Shown: piece by piece, positions 44,259 to 53,263 of the stretch | How positions within the stretch are numbered: position 1 is the stretch's first letter | How the letters are laid out: each line of letters starts with the position of its first letter | From: DALYLB01 sp964468345 | GTDB lineage: Bacteria > Acidobacteriota > Blastocatellia > RBC074 | Length of the DNA: 64,000 bases | Direction: 5' to 3' | Assembly: GCA_964468345.1 (NCBI GenBank) | Contig: CAYXVZ010000024.1 | Location: forward strand, 14,117-78,116 | The notes under the pieces: generated by a model | What the model saw: only the letters and a program-made list of their open reading frames with translations | Databases searched by the model: none | What the model was told of the DNA's origin: nothing | Position numbers and translations under genes: made by a program

Positions 44259-45542
44259 ATGCCCATCAAGACGGTTCATATCACGAACGCATATCACCCA
44301 AGTTCCGGCGGGATCAGTACGTTTTACCGTGCCCTTTTTGCCGAAGCCAATCGGCAGGGACGGTTGATGCGGCTGATCGTGCCGGGCGATCGAACCTGGA
44401 CCGAAGAAGTTGGCCCATTCGGTCGCATCTATCATTTGGTCGCGCCGCGAGCGCCGATTTTCGACCGTCGGTATCAATTGTTGTTGCCGACGTCGTATCT
44501 GCCGGGATTGGGCGGCACGCTGATGCAGATTCTTCGCGATGAGCGCCCGGAGGTGATCGAGGTCTGCGATAAATATTCGCTTTCTTGGTTGGCGGGGGTC
44601 TGGCGACGCGGCTGGATGGCGGCGAAATACCGGCCCGTGTTGATTGGCATGAACTGCGAACGAATGGATGACAACCTTGCGGCTTTCTTGACGCGCGGAG
44701 AAGGGGGACGGCGATGGGCACGGTACTATCTCGGCAATCTCTATCTGCCGTTGTTCGATTGTCACATTGCAAACTCGGAATACACCGCGACGGAATTGCG
44801 CGAGGCGATGAATCCGCGCCACCCGCGGGATCTGCATGTGCTGCCGATGGGGGCGGAGGTCGATGCATTCCGCGCGGCGACTCGATCTACGGCTTCCCGC
44901 AATCGGCTGCTGGCGCGTGCGCGCGGCGACGAGAATACGCGCTTGCTGCTTTATGCCGGACGCCTCTCGCCGGAGAAAAATCTCTCGCTGCTCATCGATA
45001 TGATGGAGCGGTTGCCGGCGGAAATATACAGATTGATCGTCGCCGGGGCGGGGCCTTCCATGGAGGAGTTTGCCGAAGAGGCGCGCGCTCGCGTCCCAGA
45101 CCGTGTTCTGATGCTGGGGCACGTGAGCAACCGCGAATCGTTGATCGAATTGTATGCGAACTGCGATGCGTTCATTCATCCAAATCCGCGCGAGCCTTTC
45201 GGAATCGCGCCGTTGGAAGCCATGGCCGCCGGCCTGCCGCTGGTGGCGCCGCGTTCAGGCGGCGTTCTCACTTATGCGAATGATAACAATGCCTGGCTGG
45301 CCGCGGCCGATGGAGAACGTTTTGCCGCGGCCGTGACCGCCGCCTTTTCCGGCGAGGCCCTGCGAAACAATAAGCTGGCTTGCGCCGCCGAGACCGCAGA
45401 TCAATATGCCTGGCCAAAGGTTTCGCGCCGCTTTTTCGATTTATACGATGCCCTGCATTCATCATTTCCGCGGTCGCGTTTTGCGAATGGATGGCAGACC
45501 TCCGAATCTTATTACTACAACGAACAATCATCATCTTCATAA
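44259..45542 (+). CDS. GT4-family glycosyltransferase
   Basis: A 427-residue GT-B glycosyltransferase. It starts 'KTVHITNAYHPSSGGISTFY' with the glycine-rich N-terminal loop and has 'CHIANSEYTATELREA' and a donor half with 'LLYAGRLSPEKNLSLLIDMM' and 'HPNPREPFGIAPLEAMAAGL' (the EX7E-like block). It is different enough from the one at 42253 that it is not a recent duplicate. The C-terminus ends in a serine run. The ABC-type permease gene begins 3 nt after the stop, so co-transcription is likely. Donor and acceptor unknown. Confidence 0.9.
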   Translation: MPIKTVHITNAYHPSSGGISTFYRALFAEANRQGRLMRLIVPGDRTWTEEVGPFGRIYHLVAPRAPIFDRRYQLLLPTSYLPGLGGTLMQILRDERPEVIEVCDKYSLSWLAGVWRRGWMAAKYRPVLIGMNCERMDDNLAAFLTRGEGGRRWARYYLGNLYLPLFDCHIANSEYTATELREAMNPRHPRDLHVLPMGAEVDAFRAATRSTASRNRLLARARGDENTRLLLYAGRLSPEKNLSLLIDMMERLPAEIYRLIVAGAGPSMEEFAEEARARVPDRVLMLGHVSNRESLIELYANCDAFIHPNPREPFGIAPLEAMAAGLPLVAPRSGGVLTYANDNNAWLAAADGERFAAAVTAAFSGEALRNNKLACAAETADQYAWPKVSRRFFDLYDALHSSFPRSRFANGWQTSESYYYNEQSSSS

Positions 45543-45545
45543 ACC

Positions 45546-46655
45546 ATGAACGAACATCTGGTCACAGCAAATCTGATGCATCATCCCGGCCGCACTTTCG
45601 CAAGCATCGCCGGGGTGGCCCTGGGCGTGCTGCTCGTCACCATGACCTTTGGCCTTGTCCGCGGCATGTTGCGCGATCGCGGCCAGCGCGACACCAATGC
45701 AGGCGTCGAGTTGATGGTCAGCGAAAGCGGGCAGGCGGGACTTTCCGTTGTTTCCCTGCCGGTTACGATGCCGTTGTCGTGGGGCGAGCAACTCCGCGAA
45801 ATTCCGGGCGTTCGCGCGGTGACGCCGGTTGCCCAATATCTCGAAATGAAAGGGGAGGGCGGCATCGGGCTTCGCCAGATCGATGGCGTTGATTTTGCGA
45901 GTTATGCCGCCGCAACAAAAATTCGTATCGCCACGGGCGAGAGCTTGCCGGATCATGGCGATGCCCTGATTGTCGACGTCAAGTATGCCGCGGGGCATCG
46001 AACGCGAACGGGAGACAAAATCAATTTGCTCGGGCGGGATTTCACGGTGGCGGGAATCTATGAGCCTGAAACCGGCGCGCGCATGATGATTCCCATTCGC
46101 ACGCTGCAGGAATCGCTCAACGCCGACGGCAAGTGCTCGATGTTTCTGATCAAGGTCGAGAACCCCGCCGAACAGGACCAGGTTGCACAACGAATCGGCA
46201 TGCGTTTTCCGGCGTTGCGCATTGTCTTCACCCGCGATCTGCCGGTCCTGTTCGCGGAAGGGTATTCCGGGCTCAATCTTTTTCTCAATGTTGTCGCTGG
46301 TCTGGCGGCCTTCATCAGTTTGCTGATCGTCTCCATCACGATGTACTCGTCAGTCATGGAGCGCACGCATCAGATCGGCATTTTGAAATCCCTGGGCGCT
46401 TCGCGAAAGTTCATCGCATCCATCTTTATTCAGGAATCGCTGTTGATCACGGCTGGCGGGGTCGTCGGTGGTATCGCAATCACCCTGCTTGCAAAACTGC
46501 TGCTCGGCCAGTTCGGCCAAACGAAGATGGTGCTCGATTTCGAATCCGTTTGGCAGGCAACGCTCGGCGGTTTGCTCAGCGGATTGCTCGGCGCGCTTTA
46601 TCCCGCCTTACGCGCCGCCAGTCTCGATGCCGTGGATGCAATCAACCACGACTGA
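45546..46655 (+). CDS. FtsX/MacB-like ABC transporter permease
   Basis: A 369-residue permease: one N-terminal membrane segment ('FASIAGVALGVLLVTMTFGL'), a ~220-residue extracytoplasmic MacB-PCD-type domain, then three C-terminal segments with 'SSVMERTHQIGILKSLGASR' before the second of them, the typical FtsX core. Such proteins work with a LolD/MacB-type ATPase, but no ATP-binding gene lies in the window. It follows the GT4 gene after 3 nt, and a role in moving a glycolipid or lipoprotein is plausible but not shown. The end is followed by the convergent DUF4384-like gene with a 29-nt gap. Confidence 0.88.
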   Translation: MNEHLVTANLMHHPGRTFASIAGVALGVLLVTMTFGLVRGMLRDRGQRDTNAGVELMVSESGQAGLSVVSLPVTMPLSWGEQLREIPGVRAVTPVAQYLEMKGEGGIGLRQIDGVDFASYAAATKIRIATGESLPDHGDALIVDVKYAAGHRTRTGDKINLLGRDFTVAGIYEPETGARMMIPIRTLQESLNADGKCSMFLIKVENPAEQDQVAQRIGMRFPALRIVFTRDLPVLFAEGYSGLNLFLNVVAGLAAFISLLIVSITMYSSVMERTHQIGILKSLGASRKFIASIFIQESLLITAGGVVGGIAITLLAKLLLGQFGQTKMVLDFESVWQATLGGLLSGLLGALYPALRAASLDAVDAINHD

Positions 46656-46684
46656 CGCGAAATGAGAGAGCCGCTGGATTGAAT

Positions 46685-47623
46685 TCATGGCGCGATCTTC
46701 AGCGGCACCTGCACAAGGGTGTGATCGCCGCGATTGCCGGCGACGAAATAGACCGTCTGGGGCAGGGGATCGCTCTGCACCAGCTTACGCCGCCCTTCGC
46801 CCGCCTCTTTTTCGGTCCGGGTCCATGCGAGCCCCGCGCCGCCCGCGAGTTCTCTGCGTTCCGTGCGTCCGCCCCATTCCTGTTCCCATCGGGCGACCAT
46901 CGTTGGATTGAGTTCCGCCGGCGCGTCCGGCGGGCCGGGACGCACATTCAGCGGGGTTGGCGTCACGATAATCGTGAGCAGTTCGCTGATCTGATCGGAA
47001 CGATTTCGCTGAATATGAAAATAGGGATTCGGATCGCCCTGCGCGGGAACGTAGATGATTTTGCCCGCTGCCACCTGATTGCCGCCGGCCGGCGTCGAAC
47101 GCGAGGGAAAAATCAGATAGGGCTCGCTCATACTGCCATCCGCATAGACCTCACGATCGATGACATATAAATAGCCCTGCTTTTCGCGCGGGACTTCAAT
47201 GCCGATGCGAACAAGTTGATTGGGCGTGAAGGCCGTATCCGCGAAGACGCGCTCGGCAATCAGGCTGTTCATGTTTCCATTCGGCTGGCGGACCTGAATC
47301 AAGGGCAGGTCCTTGCGATTCTGGGAACTGTTTTCCGCCAGGCGCCATAAGGTCACGCCAACCAGGTCGCCCGGCAATTTTCGCAATGCCGCGGCCGTGG
47401 TCAGTGTGGACTGCGACGGCATTGGTTTTCCCGTTTTCGCGCCCTTGCCTGTGCGACCTTTGGCCGCGACCGTTTCATTTTTCTGCCGGGCCTCGAGGAA
47501 TTTCTTGTTCCAGATCCGGCGCAGGTCGTCTTCTTCCTGCGGCAAGGCCGCCGCGGGGCGCGGAGAAGAGACGAACAGGAGCAATAAGCAGAAGAGGATG
47601 ACACTCGATAATTTGGTTTTCAT
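46685..47623 (-). CDS. Secreted DUF4384-like protein
   Basis: A 312-residue exported protein. The signal peptide ends near 'RPAAALPQ' (residue 26). Residues ~30-75 are charged and low in complexity. Residues about 85-230 form a DUF4384-like domain ('LVGVTLWRLAENSS', 'QGYLYVIDREVYADGSMSEPYLIFPS'), also seen at the end of the kinase at 55226. The chosen ATG 47623 has AAAGGGA upstream; the longer frame to 47707 is not supported. It lies downstream of the CHAT gene (starts 89 nt after its end) on the same strand. DUF4384 is often found with caspase-like proteases or kinases, so a shared pathway is inferred. Confidence 0.75.
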   Translation of the reverse strand: MKTKLSSVILFCLLLLFVSSPRPAAALPQEEDDLRRIWNKKFLEARQKNETVAAKGRTGKGAKTGKPMPSQSTLTTAAALRKLPGDLVGVTLWRLAENSSQNRKDLPLIQVRQPNGNMNSLIAERVFADTAFTPNQLVRIGIEVPREKQGYLYVIDREVYADGSMSEPYLIFPSRSTPAGGNQVAAGKIIYVPAQGDPNPYFHIQRNRSDQISELLTIIVTPTPLNVRPGPPDAPAELNPTMVARWEQEWGGRTERRELAGGAGLAWTRTEKEAGEGRRKLVQSDPLPQTVYFVAGNRGDHTLVQVPLKIAP

Positions 47624-47711
47624 AGCGTGTTCCCTTTGATCCGCGCGTGAACGCACGCGGCCTTCATCTGGGGAAAGCGGATTTCCGGAATCAATCTGCC
47701 AACACAATAAA

Positions 47712-50700
47712 TTATTTTTTTTCTCCGAGGCTCGCCCATTCCCCGGAAACGATGAAACTCGCCCAATAAAAAGGATGGCGCCGGCGCGGATCTTTCAGCA
47801 TCTGCAGCTGCACCTTTCGCATGGCTTCGCTGCGGCCTTCGCCCGCCTGCAGCCGTTTGTAATAGCCAATCATCAGGTCGCGGGTCGCGCGATCGCTGAC
47901 GGGCCACAGGCTCATCACCTGGGTTTCCGCGCCGGCCAGCACCAGAGCGCGCCGCAGGCCATAGACGCCTTCGCCCGTGCGGACTTCTCCCACGCCTGTT
48001 TCGCAGGCCGAGAGCACGACGAGCTTCGTGCCGGACAGATCCATGCCCGCGACTTCGAGCGCCGTCAGAATGCCGTCGTCCTCCCGATTGGGGCCGCTCT
48101 TCCGCAGATTGGCGCCGGCCAGCCCCAGGCCGGATCGAAGAAGCGGATTATCGAACTCCGACCCGAGCGAAAGCGGGCCGCCCATTTGTTGCAAAAGCTT
48201 TCGCCTTTGTTCGGCGCCGACGTCCTCGACCGGCTTGTCCGCCAGAAAGAAGCCATGGGTTGCGATATGCAACAGACGCGGCGCCGCCATCTGCTTGATC
48301 GCGGATTCGGTGGCCTGCGCGCCGGTCAGCACGGTGGCTTCCGGCAAGAGCGTATTCAGCGCTTTGGCTTCCTGCGCCGTCGCCTTGAGCGGCGTGAAAT
48401 AGGCTTCGGTTAAATCGAATACTCCCGCGCGGGTTGCCTCTTTACGAACCGCCGGTTTCTCGCCGAAGTCCGGATTGGCGACGATGACCGGCTTGCCCGC
48501 GGCCATGGGTTCATTTTGTGCTCGCAGCAGGTCGCGGCCGCTGCTCAAATAGGTGAAAGAAAAACGCTCGGCAAGATAGCGGGTTTGCTCATCGAGAAGC
48601 GCGGCGAAGGGGACGAGATGCAGCGAACCATCCGGCGCGAGTAATACATTCCGCACATTGCCGAGAAGCTGCCGCAGCGGCTGCATGATTTGTTGATCCA
48701 GGGCCCGCGCCCGTTTTCTGACATCCGCCGAACGCGGATTGTTGATCGCCGTTCGAAATCGCGCGATCGATTGATCGATGACGGCGGCATCGCCCAGGTC
48801 CGTCCATTTCGGATCGCCTTGCGCGAATAATAGATACGCCGCATAGCGCGCTTTCCCGCGTTCGTCGGTGCGAGCATCGAAGGGGCGATAGGACACGAAT
48901 TCGACCAGCGCCGCATTTTCAGGAATCGCCCGTTGCACCGCTTCGATCGATACGGGTTTCAGGGAATCGAACAGGCCGGCGCTGTGCTGGCTGAGTTCGG
49001 ATTCGATCTTTTCCTTTTCTTCTTCCAGGGCCCTGATCCGCGTGCGGAAGGCGGATGCATTCTGCGATTCCATTCCGCGAAAGGTCAGCGTTGCGATTTG
49101 CGAAACCGTTCGGGTATAGCGATCGAACCGTTCCCGGTCGTTCGGATCGGCGCGCCGTCGCAGCCGCAGCGTGGCATCGCTCAGCGTTTCGAGATCCCGG
49201 CCCTTCCGCTGCAAGAGGCTGGTGAGCGCGATGCGGCCGGCTCGCGCATCGGTCGGCGCATATTGTTGATGCAGGGAAATCGTTTGATAGGTTTCATCCA
49301 GAAAGATCGATAGAAAGGCGGCTTTTTGTCGCGCTGACCCTCCGAGGATGTTCAGCGCAAGGTTTTGCTCGCTGGCCGAGATCGCGCGGGCCTGCAAGTC
49401 GATCGCCTCCTTGAGTTCGCCCTTCGCCGCGTGGATTCTGGCCAGCCTGTCGAGCAGATGCGCGGTGTTGGGATGGTTCACTCCCGAGGATTTTTCGTAA
49501 ATTGCCAATGCGCGTCGATAAAGCGCCTCGGTTTCCTTTAAATCGCCGCGCTGGAACGCGAGGTTGGCCCTGATTTCAAACGATGGCGCAAGATTCGCGT
49601 TCTCAGGCCCGAGCGCCTTTTCATAGATGGATTCCGCGCGAATCGCCAACTCTTCCGCCTTGTCCATTTTTCCGATTCGCTTGTAATAGTTCGAAAGATT
49701 GGTCAACGACTGCGCCACGACGGGATGATTCGGCCCCAGGGACTTTTCGCGAATCTCCAGCGAACGCAGCAGCGCCGCCTCCGCCTGCGCGTTATCGCCT
49801 TTCGAGACATAGAGGATTCCGAGGTTATTCAGGGAGAAGGCTACATCGGGATGCGTCGGGCCCAGTCTCTTTTCCCGGATCTTCAGCGCGCGTTCATGCA
49901 TCGCTTCCGCCTTTTCCAGGTCCTGTTTGACCTGATAGAGCGAAGCGAGATTGTTCAAAGAGTATGCGACCATCGGGTTATCGGGGCCGAAGGCTTTCTC
50001 GCGAATTTCAAGCGCGCGTAAATTATAGGCCTCGGCTTTGACGTAATCGCCTTTTTCATACGAGATGATGGCAAGGTTGTTGAGCGTGACCGCGATATCG
50101 GGATGGTTTGGGGTGAGCGCCTGTTCGCGAATCTGCAGGGCGCGCAGATGCAGCGGTTCCGCGGCGGCGAGGTCTCCCTGATCGCCACGCAGGTTGCCAA
50201 TGCTGTTGAGCGAGAAGGCGACGTCAGGGTGCGTCGGCCCCAGCGCCTGTTCGCGAATCGCGAGCGCCCTCTGATAAAGCGGTTCGGCTCTCGCATACTC
50301 TCCGCGATCGTGATAGAGCACCGCCAGATTGCTCAGGGATTGCGCGATGTCCGGATGATCCGGCTTGAGGGACTTTTCGCGGATGGCCAGCGCGCGCAGG
50401 TAATGCTCCTCCGCCTTTGCGAAATCGCCGGTCGTTCGATAAAGAACCGCGAGATTGTTCAGCGTATTGGCGACATCCGGATGGTCCGGGCCCAGATTCG
50501 TTTCCCTGATCTGCAGGGCGCGTCGATATAAGGGCTCTGCGTTCTCATATTCGCCTTTCTGCCGCGACAGGATCGCCAGGGCATTCAACGATTCCGCAAC
50601 GCTCGTGTGGTTCGGTCCCAGGGCGGTTTCACGAATTTTCAGGGCTCGCTGATGCAGCGCCTGTGCGCCGGGGATGTCGCCTTTTGTCTGAAGGTACAGG

Positions 50701-51008
50701 GTGCCGAGCAGATTCAGCGCCTGTGCGATATCAGGATGATCCGGGCCCAGGACTTTTTCCCTCATCCGCAATGCCTGTTCCGCCAATGGGAATGCATCTT
50801 TGAGCTTTCCCGCGCGCCATAACTGATTCGCTTCCTGAAAGATCTTATTGGCCTGCTGTAACGATGCCTCGTCCCCCGTTTGAGACGCGTTTTGTTGCCC
50901 CTGTCCGGATGCGATGAAGGCAGTGCCGGGCCACCCGATCAGCAGACAAAAAAACAGGCAGAATAGAAAGCCGGGGATCGATTTACGAGGCGTTCTTGGG
51001 CAGGTCAT
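47712..51008 (-). CDS. TPR-CHAT caspase-like protein
   Basis: A 1098-residue exported protein. The signal peptide covers about 1-36 ('FLFCLFFCLLIGWPGTAF'). About 11 kinesin-light-chain-type TPRs of 42 residues (about 55-500) repeat the text 'LGPDHPDVA.SLNNLA.LY...G.Y..AE.L..RAL.IREK'. A helical spacer follows, and a C-terminal CHAT domain (about 720-1095). The catalytic pair is visible: His in 'LLHIATHGFF' (about 914) and Cys in 'VVLSACETGVGEV' (about 999). CHAT domains are caspase-like cysteine proteases; TPRs would recognise a partner. It precedes the DUF4384-like gene on the same strand. Substrate unknown. The internal repeats at DNA level could promote recombination. Confidence 0.92.
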   Translation of the reverse strand: MTCPRTPRKSIPGFLFCLFFCLLIGWPGTAFIASGQGQQNASQTGDEASLQQANKIFQEANQLWRAGKLKDAFPLAEQALRMREKVLGPDHPDIAQALNLLGTLYLQTKGDIPGAQALHQRALKIRETALGPNHTSVAESLNALAILSRQKGEYENAEPLYRRALQIRETNLGPDHPDVANTLNNLAVLYRTTGDFAKAEEHYLRALAIREKSLKPDHPDIAQSLSNLAVLYHDRGEYARAEPLYQRALAIREQALGPTHPDVAFSLNSIGNLRGDQGDLAAAEPLHLRALQIREQALTPNHPDIAVTLNNLAIISYEKGDYVKAEAYNLRALEIREKAFGPDNPMVAYSLNNLASLYQVKQDLEKAEAMHERALKIREKRLGPTHPDVAFSLNNLGILYVSKGDNAQAEAALLRSLEIREKSLGPNHPVVAQSLTNLSNYYKRIGKMDKAEELAIRAESIYEKALGPENANLAPSFEIRANLAFQRGDLKETEALYRRALAIYEKSSGVNHPNTAHLLDRLARIHAAKGELKEAIDLQARAISASEQNLALNILGGSARQKAAFLSIFLDETYQTISLHQQYAPTDARAGRIALTSLLQRKGRDLETLSDATLRLRRRADPNDRERFDRYTRTVSQIATLTFRGMESQNASAFRTRIRALEEEKEKIESELSQHSAGLFDSLKPVSIEAVQRAIPENAALVEFVSYRPFDARTDERGKARYAAYLLFAQGDPKWTDLGDAAVIDQSIARFRTAINNPRSADVRKRARALDQQIMQPLRQLLGNVRNVLLAPDGSLHLVPFAALLDEQTRYLAERFSFTYLSSGRDLLRAQNEPMAAGKPVIVANPDFGEKPAVRKEATRAGVFDLTEAYFTPLKATAQEAKALNTLLPEATVLTGAQATESAIKQMAAPRLLHIATHGFFLADKPVEDVGAEQRRKLLQQMGGPLSLGSEFDNPLLRSGLGLAGANLRKSGPNREDDGILTALEVAGMDLSGTKLVVLSACETGVGEVRTGEGVYGLRRALVLAGAETQVMSLWPVSDRATRDLMIGYYKRLQAGEGRSEAMRKVQLQMLKDPRRRHPFYWASFIVSGEWASLGEKK

Positions 51009-51273
51009 CAGATTCTCCGTTTAATTCATGTTTGTCGTTCTTCCTTCTTCGTGACAAACGGCTTCGGCTCGGAATCGAACTTAGGCTACGAGAAAACGCC
51101 GGCAATGTCTATTTCGGTTCCCGGAAAAAATTTTTCTCCCGATTGGCATTTTGAAAAGACGAATCCGCTTTATCCAGTGAAGGGTGAAAAGGGCGAGTGC
51201 ATGGCGCGGCCAGATGCACGAAAGCAGATCCCATTTTCCCATCGTCGTTCAGCTTGTTAACAGGAGGCAACTT

Positions 51274-52428
51274 ATGCGTTTCTTTTTTGTTCTCTCTCTC
51301 ATCATACTTTTACTGATGGGTTCGACGCCCGTTCGGCGGGCGCAGGAAAAGCGGTCGATTCCTCCGCCGGATCTCGAAGAATGCGGTTCCCGGCCGACGC
51401 AGCGGCAACGCGAAGCTGAGATGGAGCGCCTGGCGGCGGCTTCGCTGGCGGCGCCGGAACAGATCGCGCCCCCGACAGGCGCGCCTTATTATCTGCCGCT
51501 CTCGATTCATATCGTTCGCGCCAGCAATGGCACGGGCGGATTGTCCGAAGCCGATCTGTATGCCTCGGTGGACAACCTCAATCGGCTTTGGCGGCCGATG
51601 GGCGTGCAGTTTTTCGTTTTCGGGGCGATCGATTACATCAACAATGACGGATTGCTGAGCATCCCGGACAATCAGGCAAATCAGGATGCACTGCGGCAGG
51701 TCAATCCCGTTGCGAATACCATCAATGTGTATTTCACGGGTCTCGTAGGGCTGAATGGACAGGGCTCGTTCACGGGGGATACATTTCAGGGCATTTTGAT
51801 GAATCAGAATATTTGCACGCTGGTCTCCGCTCCCGCGAGCGCAAACCTTTCCACCTTCGCGCATGAGATGGGACATTACTTCGATCTATACCACACGCAT
51901 GAAGACTGGCGGGATGACAAAGGTCAGCCGACGGCAATCGAATGTCCGAGCGGCAACAACTGCACGACGAACGGTGATCTGGTTTGCGATACGCCGGCCG
52001 ATCCGAATCTCTCCGGGCGCGTCATTGGCGCCTGCGCCTATAACAATTCCGCGGCCCTGCCGGGGATGTGTGATAAAACACCCTATAATCCGCCGGTGCG
52101 CAATATCATGTCTTATTCCACAGGCGATTGCCGCACCGAATTCACCGCGGGGCAGATTCAACGGACGCTGCGCACGCTGCGCGACACCGCCAACCGGCGC
52201 AATCTGATCATCAATGGCGCTCGCTATGTCGATCCGCTCGCCAGCCGGAATAATGGCGATTGCAGCTATAACTTCCCCTGTCATTCCATTCCCAAGGCCG
52301 TCGGCCTCGCTCTGAACGGGGATTTCATCTTCATCAAGCCAGGCAGCTATATCGAGCCCGGCGTCAGCGGCAAACGTGTGACCTTGCGAACCTGGGGCAA
52401 TGCGGGGAGCGTCTTCATCCGGCCGTAG
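51274..52428 (+). CDS. Secreted pappalysin-like (M43-type) zinc metalloprotease
   Basis: A 384-residue exported protein. The signal peptide covers residues 1-22 ('FFFVLSLIILLLMGSTPVRR'). The zinc site is 'FAHEMGHYFDLYHTHED', an HEXXHXXXXXH motif of metzincins, with the downstream 'NIMSYSTGDC' Met-turn; paired cysteines around 'CPSGNNCTTNGDLVCDTPAD' fit the pappalysin/M43 family. The C-terminal ~80 residues form an extra small domain ('NGDCSYNFPCHSIPKAV...GDFIFIKPGSY') resembling a beta-helix start. ATG 51274 has AGGAGG upstream at good spacing. It is divergent from the CHAT gene across about 265 nt. Extracellular proteolysis is likely; substrate unknown. Confidence 0.85.
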   Translation: MRFFFVLSLIILLLMGSTPVRRAQEKRSIPPPDLEECGSRPTQRQREAEMERLAAASLAAPEQIAPPTGAPYYLPLSIHIVRASNGTGGLSEADLYASVDNLNRLWRPMGVQFFVFGAIDYINNDGLLSIPDNQANQDALRQVNPVANTINVYFTGLVGLNGQGSFTGDTFQGILMNQNICTLVSAPASANLSTFAHEMGHYFDLYHTHEDWRDDKGQPTAIECPSGNNCTTNGDLVCDTPADPNLSGRVIGACAYNNSAALPGMCDKTPYNPPVRNIMSYSTGDCRTEFTAGQIQRTLRTLRDTANRRNLIINGARYVDPLASRNNGDCSYNFPCHSIPKAVGLALNGDFIFIKPGSYIEPGVSGKRVTLRTWGNAGSVFIRP

Positions 52429-52513
52429 CCCTGAATGAAAGAACTCCATGGATGGATCGCCCTCGGATGCGGGCGGCGGAAAATCGCACAGAGCAGCGAA
52501 GCCGCAACCAAAG

Positions 52514-52583
52514 GAATGAGAGAGAGTACGGAACAAACGAAAGTTCAAATGGCCTTTCGTCTGTTCCGTACTCTTTCTCATTC
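52514..52583. repeat. Word-type inverted repeat (GGAACAAACG words)
   Basis: 30-nt arms 52514-52543 and 52554-52583 with two mismatches and a 10-nt loop; arm text GAGTACGGAACAAACGAAAG. It shares the GGAACAAACG word with the hairpin at 23936-24045. Confidence 0.85.
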
Positions 52584-52728
52584 GGCGTGTGGAAATCTTG
52601 CCGGGAAAACAAGGTTTCGCGATTTTGTAATCCAGGGGGACGCGCGCAGCCTTGTCATTACCCGCATTTTTCGTGTTTTCTTGCGGCCCGAATTGACGCA
52701 ATTTCCTTGAAAAGCGGTGCTATTCCTG

Positions 52729-52876
52729 GCTCCAGAGGAGCCGAATGTTTATAGTTCGCGCGATGGCTTATGCCTCCAAGCTCCATAGGAGCGGAATGTG
52801 CCACATTCCGCTCCTATGGAGCTTGGAGGCATTTTGGGCCTGATTCTATAAACATTCCGCCCCTCCAGGGCGAATC
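52729..52876. repeat. Four-copy unit with a perfect 30-nt palindrome
   Basis: A unit GCTCCATAGGAGCGGAATGT occurs four times: two rightward (variant at about 52730, exact at about 52780) and two leftward (exact at about 52803, degenerate at about 52854). The central pair forms a perfect palindrome with 30-nt arms 52771-52800 and 52802-52831 around one base; the outer pair pairs through GAATGTTTATA/TATAAACATTC. Confidence 0.88.
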
Positions 52877-53263
52877 CGCCACGGAACAAAAGATCAGGAA
52901 ACTGAATAGATTTGGGTAATGACAAGGCGCGCAGCGCGAACCCTGGGATCAGTTCAAAGCGGAAGATGAGCCCACAGATGCGGCCGGCCTCTTCTGATTC
53001 AAAGCCTGAGAATTGTCGCCCGCATCCGTTGGCTTACAATCTTTTCCCTGCTCAACCCAGGGCTGTGGTTTCGCCTTCGCCCTGGACTGCACTCCGCCGC
53101 CCGCATCCGCGGATGATTCCGAAAAAACAAGAAAAATATTCCCTCCGGTTGGCACTTCCGGTTCCGGATTCCGCTTTCTTCAGTGAGGGCGGCAAAAGCA
53201 AAGAAAAGAAAACGACGCAATGCCAATCCTCAACCAACGGACTTTGTCAATTTGGAGGGAATA

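Larger units (their letters stand above)
52429..53263. other. Long intergenic region with several inverted repeats
   Basis: 835 nt without a supported gene. It contains a word-type hairpin (52514-52583), a perfect palindrome (52771-52831), a region of CGCCGCCCGCATCCG-type text (about 53090-53105) loosely matching GGATGCGGGCGGCGG near 52466 in inverted orientation, and the GGAGGGA leader of the next gene. Open frames crossing it are made of these repeats. Confidence 0.6.
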
